This document shows positions 41,059-50,142 of a DNA stretch of 64,000 nucleotides, in pieces. Origin of the DNA: Deltaproteobacteria bacterium. Lineage in GTDB: Bacteria; Desulfobacterota; Desulfarculia; Desulfarculales; Desulfarculaceae. The notes under the pieces were generated by a model, which saw only the letters and a list, made by a program, of their open reading frames with translations, did no database searches and was not told the DNA's origin. The stretch is from positions 50,088 through 114,087 of the forward strand of contig JAHLLJ010000001.1 in NCBI GenBank assembly GCA_020444205.1, given 5' to 3'. Within the stretch, counting starts at the first letter, position 1, and the number at the start of each line of letters is the position of its first letter. The position numbers were made by a program, and so were the translations under genes.

Positions 41059-41074
41059 TGGCATGTTTTTTGTA
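41059..41074 (+). promoter_or_regulatory. Putative sigma-54 (-24/-12) promoter
   Basis: TGGCATG-TTTT-TTGTA against TGGCAYR-N4-TTGCW; GG-N10-GT spacing correct, one deviation in the -12 GC. Confidence 0.5.
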
Positions 41075-41321
41075 CTTTAGGTGCATACCAAACGAGGGAA
41101 ATTGGCGGCCCTGATTAAGGGCCAGGCAACGCCGCGAAAGAACACACTAAAAAATGCACCGTTCGAATTTAGTCGGCTGAAAATCGTGGGACCCGCGGGC
41201 TAATCAGACGCCGGCGGGAATAGGGCGAAGCAATTACTGAAAATTTTTTTGGGGGGAACGCCGCCCAGTCTGTCACCCCGCTGGTCCCACGAGGCTGTTT
41301 GCAACTTAAGGAGTAAGCACT

Positions 41322-42143
41322 TTGGAAAACATGCTAGCTGGGAAAGTCTGCCTCATAACCGGCTCCGGCAGGGGAATTGGCCGAGAGGCGGCCCTGATGT
41401 TCGCGGCCGAGGGAGGCAAGGTGGTGGTCTCCGACCTAGACCCGGAACCTGCCGAAGAAACGGTGGCCGCCATCAAGGGCCAGGGCGGCGATGCCGTGGC
41501 TTATGTAGGCGACGTTACCGACCCAGGGTTTGCCGAGGGATTCATCAACACCGCTCTGGACTCCTTCGGGGGTATCGATGTCATCGTAAACAACGCGGGA
41601 TTCACCTGGGATTCGGTGATCCATCGCATGACTGACGAGCAGTGGGAAAAAATATTCGCGGTTCATTGCACCGCGCCCTTCCGCATTCTGCGCGCCGCCG
41701 CTCCCTTTATTCGGCAAGCTGGCAAAAAAGAAAAGGCCGAGGGCCTGCAAGTAATGCGCAAGGTGGTCAACGTGAGCTCCACCGCCGGGGTAAACGGCAA
41801 CGCGGGCCAGGCCAACTACTCCACCGCCAAGTCGGGGATTTTGGGCCTGTCCAAAACCTTGTCCAAGGAGTGGGGCCGCTACAACGTCTGCGTCAACGCC
41901 GTGGCTTACGCCTGGATCGAGACCCGCCTCACCGTGGAAAAGGACGGCAGCGGTTCGGTCAAAATCGGCGAGATCGAAGTGCCCGCGGGCATCCCCAAGG
42001 CCAACCAGGAGGCCATCAAAAAGACCATCCCCCTGGGCCGGCCGGGTACGGCCAACGAAGCGGCCCGGGCCATCTTGTTCCTGGCTTCGCCCCTGTCGGA
42101 CTACGTGTCCGGTCAGGTGCTCATAGTCTCCGGCGGGCGCTAG
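41322..42143 (+). CDS. SDR-family 3-hydroxyacyl-CoA dehydrogenase / 3-oxoacyl reductase-like
   Basis: VCLITGSGRGIGREAAL, NNAG, SSTAG...YSTAK; TTG start behind aaggag. Confidence 0.88.
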   Translation: MENMLAGKVCLITGSGRGIGREAALMFAAEGGKVVVSDLDPEPAEETVAAIKGQGGDAVAYVGDVTDPGFAEGFINTALDSFGGIDVIVNNAGFTWDSVIHRMTDEQWEKIFAVHCTAPFRILRAAAPFIRQAGKKEKAEGLQVMRKVVNVSSTAGVNGNAGQANYSTAKSGILGLSKTLSKEWGRYNVCVNAVAYAWIETRLTVEKDGSGSVKIGEIEVPAGIPKANQEAIKKTIPLGRPGTANEAARAILFLASPLSDYVSGQVLIVSGGR

Positions 42144-42312
42144 TCCTCAACGCCCGCCGTAGAGGCCCGTTTCCATGTGCCGGGATCGGTCAATCCCGGC
42201 CAAGGCAGGCCGAGGAGAGCTGGAAGCGGGCGGTTGGCTGAATATTCATCGGCCTGGTGAAAACAATTTTTGTTGGAAAACGTGGAGCAGGTGACGGGTA
42301 GGGCAAAGAGAA

Positions 42313-44424
42313 TTGATTAAAGAAGTCAACAGCGCCTTGGTTCCTCCGGCCAACTCGGCATTTATGGGTTTTCCGCTGGCGTATGTATATGTTTTTATCA
42401 CCTGTGCTGGAATCTGTGTCTTTGCCTATATCCTTTACAAACGCTTGGTGCCCTTGCTGCGGGCTGCGCCGGATGCGCGGCTGGACCGGATCGGCGCGCG
42501 CCTAGGCAGGGTGCTGCGGATCTGGCTGGCCCAATGGCGCCAGCCCCGCTATCTGCTGGCCGGGGTGATCCATATTTTCATCTTCGCCGGGTTCCTGATC
42601 CTGGGAGCCCGCTCCCTGCAACTAATACTTATAGGCTTCTGGCCTGGTGCCACTCTGCCGGGCATGGATGGCCAAGCCGGGGCCAGTTACAACCTGGTCA
42701 AGGACTACGCCGCCACTTGGGTGTTCGTGGCCTGCCTCATTGCCGCGGTGCGGCGGGGAGTGTTCCGTCCTGCCCGCTACCAGGTGCCGTCCTCTCAGGG
42801 AAAGAACCACCTGGGCGAGGCCCTGCTGGTGCTGGGGCTAATCTGTGCCCTGGTGGTATCTGAAAGTCTTTTTGAGGCCAGTCTGCAAAACGCGGAGGCT
42901 AGCGCCGGAGCGGCGGTGGCTGCGGCGCCTCCCCTTACCCTGCTTTGGGCCGGACGGGCAATGCTAAGCGGCGCGGGCCAGACCGCCCTTCAGGCGGTGA
43001 ACTCCACCACCTACTTCGTGCATGAGGTGGTCTTTTTCAGCTTCCTGTGCTTTTTGCCCTTGGGTAAGCACTTCCACGTGATCACCTCTCTGTTCAACGT
43101 ATTTTTCATGCGCCTGGACCGGGGCAACCTCAAGCCGGTGCGCTACGGGGTGAGCGAGGAGCAGCTCGAGGATTTGCCGGAGTTCGGGGTAAACAAGTTG
43201 GGAGACTTCACCTGGAAGCACCTACTGGATTTTTACACCTGCGCCGACTGCGGCCGCTGCTCGGACCGCTGCCCGGCCAACCGGGTCAAGCGCCCCCTGT
43301 CTCCCCGGTTCTTGACCATCAAGGCCCGTGATCAGGTGTACTCGAGCTATCCCATCTGGGGCGGGGCCACCCAAAAAGCACCGGACTTGGTGGGCGGCAT
43401 CTACAGTGCCGACGAGATCTGGTCTTGCACCACCTGCGGTGCCTGCGAGCAGGAGTGCCCCTTGGGCATCGAATACATCGACAAGATCGTGGACCTGCGC
43501 CGGGGAATGGTGGACCAGGGCAACGTGCCCCAATCGCTGCAAAAGCCCCTGAGCGCTTTGGAAAAGCGGGGCAACCCCTGGGGCAAGAGCCAAAGGAACC
43601 GGGCTGACTGGACCAAGGAACTGGCCGAGGAGTTTGAGGTGCCCACCGCCGCTCAAAAGCAGCCAGTGGACACTTTGTACTTCGTGGGAAGCGTTTCTTC
43701 TTATGACGAGCGCATGCAAGCCATAGCCCAGGCCACGGCCCGGGTGCTGCATGGCTTGGGCGTGGACTTCGGAGTGCTGGGCAAAAATGAGAGCGACGCC
43801 GGGCACGAGGTGCGCCGCTTTGGCGAGGAGTTTTTGTTTCTGGCCCTGCGCGACGCCAACACACAGGCGATCTTGAACTCGAGCGCGGCCCGTATCGTCA
43901 CCGCCGACCCCCATGACTACAACGCCCTGAAGAACGACTACAGCGGCATCCCGCCGGTAATGCACATGAGCCAGGTTTTGAGCCAGGTCCTTGAGAACGG
44001 GGCGCTGGCCCTGGAGCAGGGCCCTCATGCGGGCAAGACCGTGGTCTACCACGACCCCTGCTACCTGGGACGCCACAACGGCCTGTATGACGAGCCCCGC
44101 CGGGTAATCGACGCAATCCCCGGCCTGAGGCGGGTGGAGATGGAGGGCAACTGCCGCGACCGCTCCTTCTGCTGCGGCGGCGGCGGGTTGGCTCTTTTCT
44201 ATGAGCCCGAGGAAGAGGAGCGGATCGGGGTGGCCCGGGTGCGAATGGCCGAACAGTGCGGCGCACAAGTGATAGTGACCGCCTGCCCCTTTTGTTTGGC
44301 CAACCTAGAGGATGCCCTGAAGATAGCCGGCCTGGACAAGGAAATGGAGGCCCTGGACCTCATGGAACTGGTCGGGCTGCACCTGCCCCGGAGTGGACAA
44401 CGCCGGGTGGCTGCGAAAGGTTGA
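42313..44424 (+). CDS. Membrane-bound HdrD-like Fe-S oxidoreductase (putative ETF:quinone oxidoreductase)
   Basis: N-terminal TM segments; two CxxCxxCxxxC clusters (CADCGRCSDRCP, CTTCGACEQECP); C-terminal CCG domain (DPCYLGR, CCGGGG, ACPFC); followed by etfBA. Confidence 0.87.
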   Translation: MIKEVNSALVPPANSAFMGFPLAYVYVFITCAGICVFAYILYKRLVPLLRAAPDARLDRIGARLGRVLRIWLAQWRQPRYLLAGVIHIFIFAGFLILGARSLQLILIGFWPGATLPGMDGQAGASYNLVKDYAATWVFVACLIAAVRRGVFRPARYQVPSSQGKNHLGEALLVLGLICALVVSESLFEASLQNAEASAGAAVAAAPPLTLLWAGRAMLSGAGQTALQAVNSTTYFVHEVVFFSFLCFLPLGKHFHVITSLFNVFFMRLDRGNLKPVRYGVSEEQLEDLPEFGVNKLGDFTWKHLLDFYTCADCGRCSDRCPANRVKRPLSPRFLTIKARDQVYSSYPIWGGATQKAPDLVGGIYSADEIWSCTTCGACEQECPLGIEYIDKIVDLRRGMVDQGNVPQSLQKPLSALEKRGNPWGKSQRNRADWTKELAEEFEVPTAAQKQPVDTLYFVGSVSSYDERMQAIAQATARVLHGLGVDFGVLGKNESDAGHEVRRFGEEFLFLALRDANTQAILNSSAARIVTADPHDYNALKNDYSGIPPVMHMSQVLSQVLENGALALEQGPHAGKTVVYHDPCYLGRHNGLYDEPRRVIDAIPGLRRVEMEGNCRDRSFCCGGGGLALFYEPEEEERIGVARVRMAEQCGAQVIVTACPFCLANLEDALKIAGLDKEMEALDLMELVGLHLPRSGQRRVAAKG

Positions 44425-44426
44425 GC

Positions 44427-45218
44427 ATGGAGATTTTAGTGTGCGTGAAGAAAGTGCCTGATCCGGCGGAAAACGAATTCGTGGTGCGCAAGGACGGCTC
44501 TGATATTGACCGCGACGACTTGGTGTACTCGGTAAACGAGTGGGACAACTACGCGGTGGAAGAGGCCATCCAAATTGTGGAGGAGCATGGCGGCTCGGTC
44601 ACCGTAGTTTCGATGGGCGATGAAGACGCTGATGAGATCATCCGCCGCGAGCTGGCCATGGGGGCTGATCAAGGCAAGCTCCTGGATGACGAGGCCTTCC
44701 AATACTCCGACGGCCGGGGCGTTGCCTCCATTCTGGCCCACGCCGCCAAGCAAGACGACTACGACTTGATCCTTACCGGAGCCCAGGCCGAAGACGCGGC
44801 CGCCCAGGTGGGGGGCATGCTGGCGGCCATGCTGGAGGTTCCCTATGCCTCCCTGGTGGTGCGGGTGGAGGTTAAGGAAGGCAGAAAACTGGAGATCGCC
44901 CGGGAGATTGACGGGGGCAACCTGGAGATTAACGAGATTGATCTTCCCTGCGTGCTCTCCATCCAGACCGGCATCAATGAGCCTCGCTACGTGGGCATCC
45001 GGGGCATCCGCAAAACCGCTTCAATCGAGGTGCCGGTGCTGGGCGCGGCCGATCTTGGGCTGGACCCGGCCACAGTGGGCGAGGCCGGCGCCAAGGTGCA
45101 CAAGCTGGACTACTTTGTGCCCGAGCTTGGCGAAGGAGCGGAGATTTTACAAGGTAGCCGGGAGGAGATCGCCGAGCAACTGCTGGCCCGCCTCAAGGGC
45201 AGGGGAGTGATTCAGTGA
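44427..45218 (+). CDS. etfB: Electron transfer flavoprotein beta subunit
   Basis: MEILVCVKKVPDPAENEF; SVNEWDNYAVEEAIQIVEEHGGSVTVVSMG. Confidence 0.95.
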   Translation: MEILVCVKKVPDPAENEFVVRKDGSDIDRDDLVYSVNEWDNYAVEEAIQIVEEHGGSVTVVSMGDEDADEIIRRELAMGADQGKLLDDEAFQYSDGRGVASILAHAAKQDDYDLILTGAQAEDAAAQVGGMLAAMLEVPYASLVVRVEVKEGRKLEIAREIDGGNLEINEIDLPCVLSIQTGINEPRYVGIRGIRKTASIEVPVLGAADLGLDPATVGEAGAKVHKLDYFVPELGEGAEILQGSREEIAEQLLARLKGRGVIQ

Positions 45219-46189
45219 TGGCTCAGGAAGTTTTCGTCTTTGTGTCTCACCGGGGTGGCAAGGCTGACGACTCGGCCCTGGAGCTCTTGAGCGCCGCGCG
45301 GGTCCTGTCGCCGGATGGTTCGGTCACCGCTTTGGTAAGCGGCTGGGGAACAGAGCTCGACCAGGTGTGCGAGGAGATGGCGGGCCGCTGCCCCGAGATT
45401 TGGAAGCTGGCCCATGAGGGTTTGGCTTATCCCAACGCCGAGGCGCTGCGCAAGTGTTTGCTGAGCGTGCTGCCCGAGGGAGCCTTGCTACTGATGGCTC
45501 ACGACACCCTGGGCATGGACCTGGGACCGGGCTTGTCGGTATTGCTGGATTCGCCTTTTATCTCCGACGTGAAGGCCATGGAGCCTCCCCAGGATGGCAA
45601 GCTCCGGCTGGTGCGCGAGGAGTATGGGGGCCAGGTGAGCACCCATCTTAGTTGCGACATTTCAAGAGGCGCGGTGTTGAGCATACGCTCCGGCTCCTTC
45701 CCGGTGGCACAAGAAGGTGCAGCTGGCGAGGTGCGGGACAAGTCCCCGGACATAGGCGATCTGAGCTGCGGGCGCCGTTTCCTCAAGGTGGTGGAGGCCG
45801 AGGCCGGAGAGGTTGACATCACCAAGGAAGAAATTTTGGTTTCGGTGGGCCGGGGCATAGAGGACGAGGACAACATCGAGCTAGCCGAGGATTTGGCCAA
45901 GGCCCTGGGCGGGGTGGTTTCCTGCTCCCGGCCCATCGTGGATGCCAAGTGGCTGGAAAAGCCCCGCCAGGTGGGAACCTCCGGCAAGACGGTTAAGCCC
46001 AAGGTCTACCTTGCCCTGGGCATCAGCGGTTCCTTCCAGCACCTGGGCGGTCTCAAAGGCAGTCCCTTCATCGTGGCGGTGAACAAAAACCCCAAGGCCC
46101 CCATTTTCCAGGTGGCCGACGTGGGGGTGGTTGATGATTTGCTGGAATTTGTTCCGTTGCTGACCGAGAGAATCAACGACCAGGGATAA
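45215..46189 (+). CDS. etfA: Electron transfer flavoprotein alpha subunit
   Basis: SRPIVDAKWLEKPRQVGTSGKTVKPKVYLALGISGSFQHLGG. Confidence 0.95.
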   Translation: MMAQEVFVFVSHRGGKADDSALELLSAARVLSPDGSVTALVSGWGTELDQVCEEMAGRCPEIWKLAHEGLAYPNAEALRKCLLSVLPEGALLLMAHDTLGMDLGPGLSVLLDSPFISDVKAMEPPQDGKLRLVREEYGGQVSTHLSCDISRGAVLSIRSGSFPVAQEGAAGEVRDKSPDIGDLSCGRRFLKVVEAEAGEVDITKEEILVSVGRGIEDEDNIELAEDLAKALGGVVSCSRPIVDAKWLEKPRQVGTSGKTVKPKVYLALGISGSFQHLGGLKGSPFIVAVNKNPKAPIFQVADVGVVDDLLEFVPLLTERINDQG

Positions 46190-46217
46190 AAAATTTCGTC
46201 ACAAGAGGAATGAAAAA

Positions 46218-47675
46218 ATGATCGGCATATGCTCATACGGCGCCTACATACCCCGCTACCGCCTGGACAGGAAGAACCTTTTCCAGGCCATCGGCTGGAT
46301 GAACTCCAGCACCAGGGGTTTGGCCAAGGGTGAAAAGGCGGTGGCCAACTTTGACGAGGACAGCGTGACCATGGCCGTGGCCGCGGGGCTCAACGCCTTG
46401 TGCGGCATCGGGCGCTCGGAGCTGGACGGCGTGTACTTCGCATCCACCACCATGCCCTACAAAGAGAGGCTCAACGCGGGCATCGTGGCCGGGGCCTTGG
46501 CCCTGGACGGCGAGGTGCGTACCGCGGATTTCTCCGGCGGGCTCAAGGCGGGTACCACCGCAATGCTCACGGCCCTGGACTCGCTGGAAGCCGGGGGCAT
46601 GTCCAAGGTGATGGTCGCTGCCAGCGACACCAGGCTGGGCAAGCCGGGCTCTCCCCAGGAGATGATCTTCGGCGACGCGGCGGCCGCCTTTGTCATGGGG
46701 ACCGAGAACGTCATCGCCGAGTTCAAGGGCTCGTACTCCATCACCCATGATTTCGCCGACCACTACCGGGGTCAGTTCTCCAAATTCGACCGTCAATGGG
46801 AGGACCGCTGGATTAGAGACCTGGGCTTTGAAACTTTCGTGCCTGAAGTGGTTAACGGGTTGTTGGACAAGTACAGCCTGAGCATGGAGCAGTTCAGCCA
46901 TGTGATCTACGACTGTCACTATCCGGCGGCCCGCAAGAAGCTGAACAAAGTGCTGGGAGTGCCCGAGGGCAGCGAACAGAGCAACTTCCAGGCCGAGGTG
47001 GGCCAAAGCGGGGCGGCCCAATCCCTACTGATGTTGGCCGACACCCTGGACCGGGCTAAGCCCGGCGAAAAGATTCTGGTGGTCAGCTTTGGCAGCGGTT
47101 GCGACGCCTTGTACTTCGAGGCCACCGAGAAAATCCAGGGAAGGCCCACCCAAAAGGGTGTGTCCCAGGGTCTGCGGGAAAAGATCCTTTTGGACAACTA
47201 CACCAAGTTCCTGGTGTGGCGCGAGATCATGCCCGCGGACGCGGGGATGCGCTCCGAGGAGGACCTATGGACCAGATGGTCCGCGGTGTGGCGCTCCCAC
47301 AAGATGGTCCTCAGCCTGTGCGGCTCCCGTTGCACCGAGTGCGGCACGGCCCAGCTTCCCGCCCAGCGCATATGCGTCAATCCCCAGTGCGGGGCGGTGG
47401 ACAAGGGTGAGGACTACTTGTTCTCCGACAAGCTGGGCAGCATCGCCAGCTTCACCGGAGACATGCTGGCGGCCACTCTGAACCCACCGGCCATCTCCGG
47501 GCAGGTGGAGTTTTCCGGCGGCGGCAAGATGATGTTCGACTTCACCGACTGTGACCTGGACTCGCTGAAGGTGGGCATGCACGTGTCCATGAGTTTCCGC
47601 CGCAAATACTTTGATCAGAAACGGGACATCTCCGGCTATTTCTGGAAGGCCGTCCCGGTGATGGAGGATAAGTAA
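46218..47675 (+). CDS. HMG-CoA-synthase-family protein fused to a C-terminal Zn-ribbon/DUF35 OB-fold domain
   Basis: N-terminal thiolase-fold features (FDEDSVTMAVAAGLNAL, LKAGTTAM, FGDAAAAFVMG); C-terminal CTECGTAQLPAQRICVNPQCG. Confidence 0.87.
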   Translation: MIGICSYGAYIPRYRLDRKNLFQAIGWMNSSTRGLAKGEKAVANFDEDSVTMAVAAGLNALCGIGRSELDGVYFASTTMPYKERLNAGIVAGALALDGEVRTADFSGGLKAGTTAMLTALDSLEAGGMSKVMVAASDTRLGKPGSPQEMIFGDAAAAFVMGTENVIAEFKGSYSITHDFADHYRGQFSKFDRQWEDRWIRDLGFETFVPEVVNGLLDKYSLSMEQFSHVIYDCHYPAARKKLNKVLGVPEGSEQSNFQAEVGQSGAAQSLLMLADTLDRAKPGEKILVVSFGSGCDALYFEATEKIQGRPTQKGVSQGLREKILLDNYTKFLVWREIMPADAGMRSEEDLWTRWSAVWRSHKMVLSLCGSRCTECGTAQLPAQRICVNPQCGAVDKGEDYLFSDKLGSIASFTGDMLAATLNPPAISGQVEFSGGGKMMFDFTDCDLDSLKVGMHVSMSFRRKYFDQKRDISGYFWKAVPVMEDK

Positions 47676-48881
47676 ATGGCCACCGGCATCAAAGATAAAG
47701 TGGCGATCCTGGGCATGGGATGCACCAAGTTCGGTGAACGCTGGGAGTCTTTCTCCGAAGACCTGGCCGTGGAGGCCTTCACCGAGTGCCTGGCCGACGC
47801 GGGAATAGACAAGAATGAGATTCAGGCTGCCTACGTGGGCACCAACTTTGACGAGGTCAACGTAGGCAAATCCGCGGTGCCGCTTTCCGTGGCCCTGAAG
47901 CTGCCCTACATTCCGGTGACCAGGGTGGAGAACTACTGCGCCACCGCCACCGAGGCCCTGCGCGCGGCCTGCTATTCCGTGGCTGCGGGGGTGTACGACA
48001 TCGTGCTGGCCCTGGGCGTGGAAAAGCTCAAGGACACCGGCTATGGCGGTCTGCCCGGCGGGGCGGCGCGGGGCATCAAGGCCCACATGACCATGGCCAA
48101 CACCTCCGCGCCGGGTATGTTCGCCCAACTGGCCACGGCCTACAGCGCCAAGTGGGGCCTGCCCATGGACAAGATCAAGGAAGCCATCACCCAGGTTTCC
48201 TACAAGAGCCACGTCAACGGGGCCATGAACCCCAAGGCTCATCTGCGCAAGGTGGTCAGCAAGGAAGTGATCATGGCCGCGCCCATGGTGGCCTATCCCC
48301 TGGGGCTGTTCGACTGCTGCGGGGTGAGCGACGGGTCGGCCGCGGCCATTGTGACCACCCCGGAGATAGCCCGCGCCCTCAAGCCAAACCAGAACATCGT
48401 CAAGGTCAAGGCCCTGTCGGTGTCGGCCAGCTCCGGCGAGGAGGCCATGGCTAACACCTGGGACGGAGCCCACTTCACCACCACCCGTGTGGCCGCCACC
48501 CGGGCCTATCAGGAGGCGGGTATCCAAGACCCGCGCCAAGAGCTGAGCATGTGTGAGGTGCACGACTGCTTCTCCATCACCGAGATGGTGACCATGGAGG
48601 ACCTGCACATATCGCCTAAAGGCGGGGCCTACGAAGACATCATGGATGGCTTTTACGATCTGGACGGGGATCTGCCCTGCCAGGTGGACGGCGGACTCAA
48701 ATGTTTCGGGCATCCCATAGGGGCTTCAGGTTTGCGCATGGTCTACGCCATGTACGAGCAGCTCTTGGAGCGGGTGCCCGAAGAGCGCCGAGTCAAAAAC
48801 GCCCGCTTGGGCCTTACCCACAACTTGGGAGGCATGCCCCACCAGAACGTGGCCGCCATTTCCATCGTGGGATTGGACTAG
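47676..48881 (+). CDS. SCP2/SCPx-like thiolase (acyl-CoA acetyltransferase)
   Basis: VENYCATATEALRAA (candidate nucleophile Cys), EVHDCFSITEM, GGLKCFGHPIGASGLRM. Confidence 0.88.
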   Translation: MATGIKDKVAILGMGCTKFGERWESFSEDLAVEAFTECLADAGIDKNEIQAAYVGTNFDEVNVGKSAVPLSVALKLPYIPVTRVENYCATATEALRAACYSVAAGVYDIVLALGVEKLKDTGYGGLPGGAARGIKAHMTMANTSAPGMFAQLATAYSAKWGLPMDKIKEAITQVSYKSHVNGAMNPKAHLRKVVSKEVIMAAPMVAYPLGLFDCCGVSDGSAAAIVTTPEIARALKPNQNIVKVKALSVSASSGEEAMANTWDGAHFTTTRVAATRAYQEAGIQDPRQELSMCEVHDCFSITEMVTMEDLHISPKGGAYEDIMDGFYDLDGDLPCQVDGGLKCFGHPIGASGLRMVYAMYEQLLERVPEERRVKNARLGLTHNLGGMPHQNVAAISIVGLD

Positions 48882-48923
48882 GCGCGCTGGCCGGGAACAT
48901 GCACAAACAAAAGGAAGGCAGCA

Positions 48924-49940
48924 ATGATAAGCAAATTTAAGATGACTTGCACCGTGGCGTCCGTGCTTTGCTTAAGCGTCCTGTTATGGGCCGGCGCCGC
49001 CCAGGCGGCCAAGATGATTCGCATCCAGAGTGTGTATCCCGAGGTGGCCAAGGGCGGCGTAATGGTGAAGGACTTCGCCAAAAGGGTGAATGAATACACC
49101 AAGGGCGCGGTCAAGGTGAAGATCTACTGGCCCAACCAGTTGGTCAAGGCCAAGGAAGCCTACACCGCGGTCTCCAAGGGCATGGTGGACGCCCTTTACT
49201 CCGTGTCGCTTTACTACGGCGGCATCGTGCCGGCCATGAAGGCGGAGTGGCTGGCCATGGGTTGGGACAGCCCCTCGGACGCCTACCAACTATTTTACAA
49301 GCACGGCCTGCTGGATTATCTGCGCGAGGCCAATGCCAAAAAGGGCGTGTACCTATTGGGGGTCAATTTCGCCGCTTCCATGGGTTTTTTGACCAACTTC
49401 GAGGTAACCGGCCTGGAGAGCTTCCGGGGTAAGAAGATTCGCGCCATGAGCGCGGACGCCCCTTTGGTGCGGGACCTGGGCGCCTCTCCAGTGGCCATGC
49501 CCACCACGGACATGTACGCGGCCATGAAGCGCGGCACCATCGACGGAGTGCTCTACCCTTACTTCGCCCTGTCCACCTACAAGTTCACCGAAGTGGCCAC
49601 CACGTTAATCAAGCCGGGCATCCACACACCCGCCATCACCGATATCACCATCAACATGGGTGTGTGGAAGTCGCTGTCGCCTGAGATGCAAAAGGCGGTG
49701 GCCAAGGCCTGCGAAGACACCTGCCTTCAGAGCATCAAATGGTCGGACAAGTGGGACGAGGACGCCTTCGCCTTGGCCAGGAAGCACAACATCAAGATCG
49801 TGGAACTGAGCAAGGCCGACCGCCAAAAGCTTCTCGAGCTAAACCAGAAGAACTGGAAGCAGATCGCCGAGCAATCGCCGCAATTGGCCGGGGCGGTGGC
49901 TCTGATGGAGAAATACCTGGAGAGCAAAAAGAGCAAGTAA
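48924..49940 (+). CDS. dctP: TRAP transporter solute-binding protein DctP, copy 1
   Basis: Signal peptide; WPNQLVKAKEAYTAVSKGMVDALY; FRGKKIRAM. Confidence 0.92.
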   Translation: MISKFKMTCTVASVLCLSVLLWAGAAQAAKMIRIQSVYPEVAKGGVMVKDFAKRVNEYTKGAVKVKIYWPNQLVKAKEAYTAVSKGMVDALYSVSLYYGGIVPAMKAEWLAMGWDSPSDAYQLFYKHGLLDYLREANAKKGVYLLGVNFAASMGFLTNFEVTGLESFRGKKIRAMSADAPLVRDLGASPVAMPTTDMYAAMKRGTIDGVLYPYFALSTYKFTEVATTLIKPGIHTPAITDITINMGVWKSLSPEMQKAVAKACEDTCLQSIKWSDKWDEDAFALARKHNIKIVELSKADRQKLLELNQKNWKQIAEQSPQLAGAVALMEKYLESKKSK

Positions 49941-50142
49941 TCCGCATTTTGCAGCCAGGGGAAGCCGCGTTTGGCGCGGCGGTAACAAACTATTTATTCG
50001 AGGGAAATGTGCCGTGCCAATGAGGCTGACACAAGCATTGAGCAGGTTTAGCCATAGGCGCATTTTCTCCAGGCCATTATCTATCAGCGATGAAAAATGC
50101 AGCTTGATCAAATTTACGCATTGATAGGAGGGAGCGTTATTC

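Noticed and set aside
42179-42200. GCCGGGAT-CGGTCA-ATCCCGGC stem between the SDR and HdrD-like genes as a terminator
   Set aside because: 8-bp stem without T-run inside an apparently continuous gene cluster; could be a processing site but no evidence.
48888-48903. TGGCCGGGAACATGCA as a sigma-54 promoter for dctP copy 1
   Set aside because: Poor match in the -24 element and the predicted start site would fall at the ribosome-binding site.
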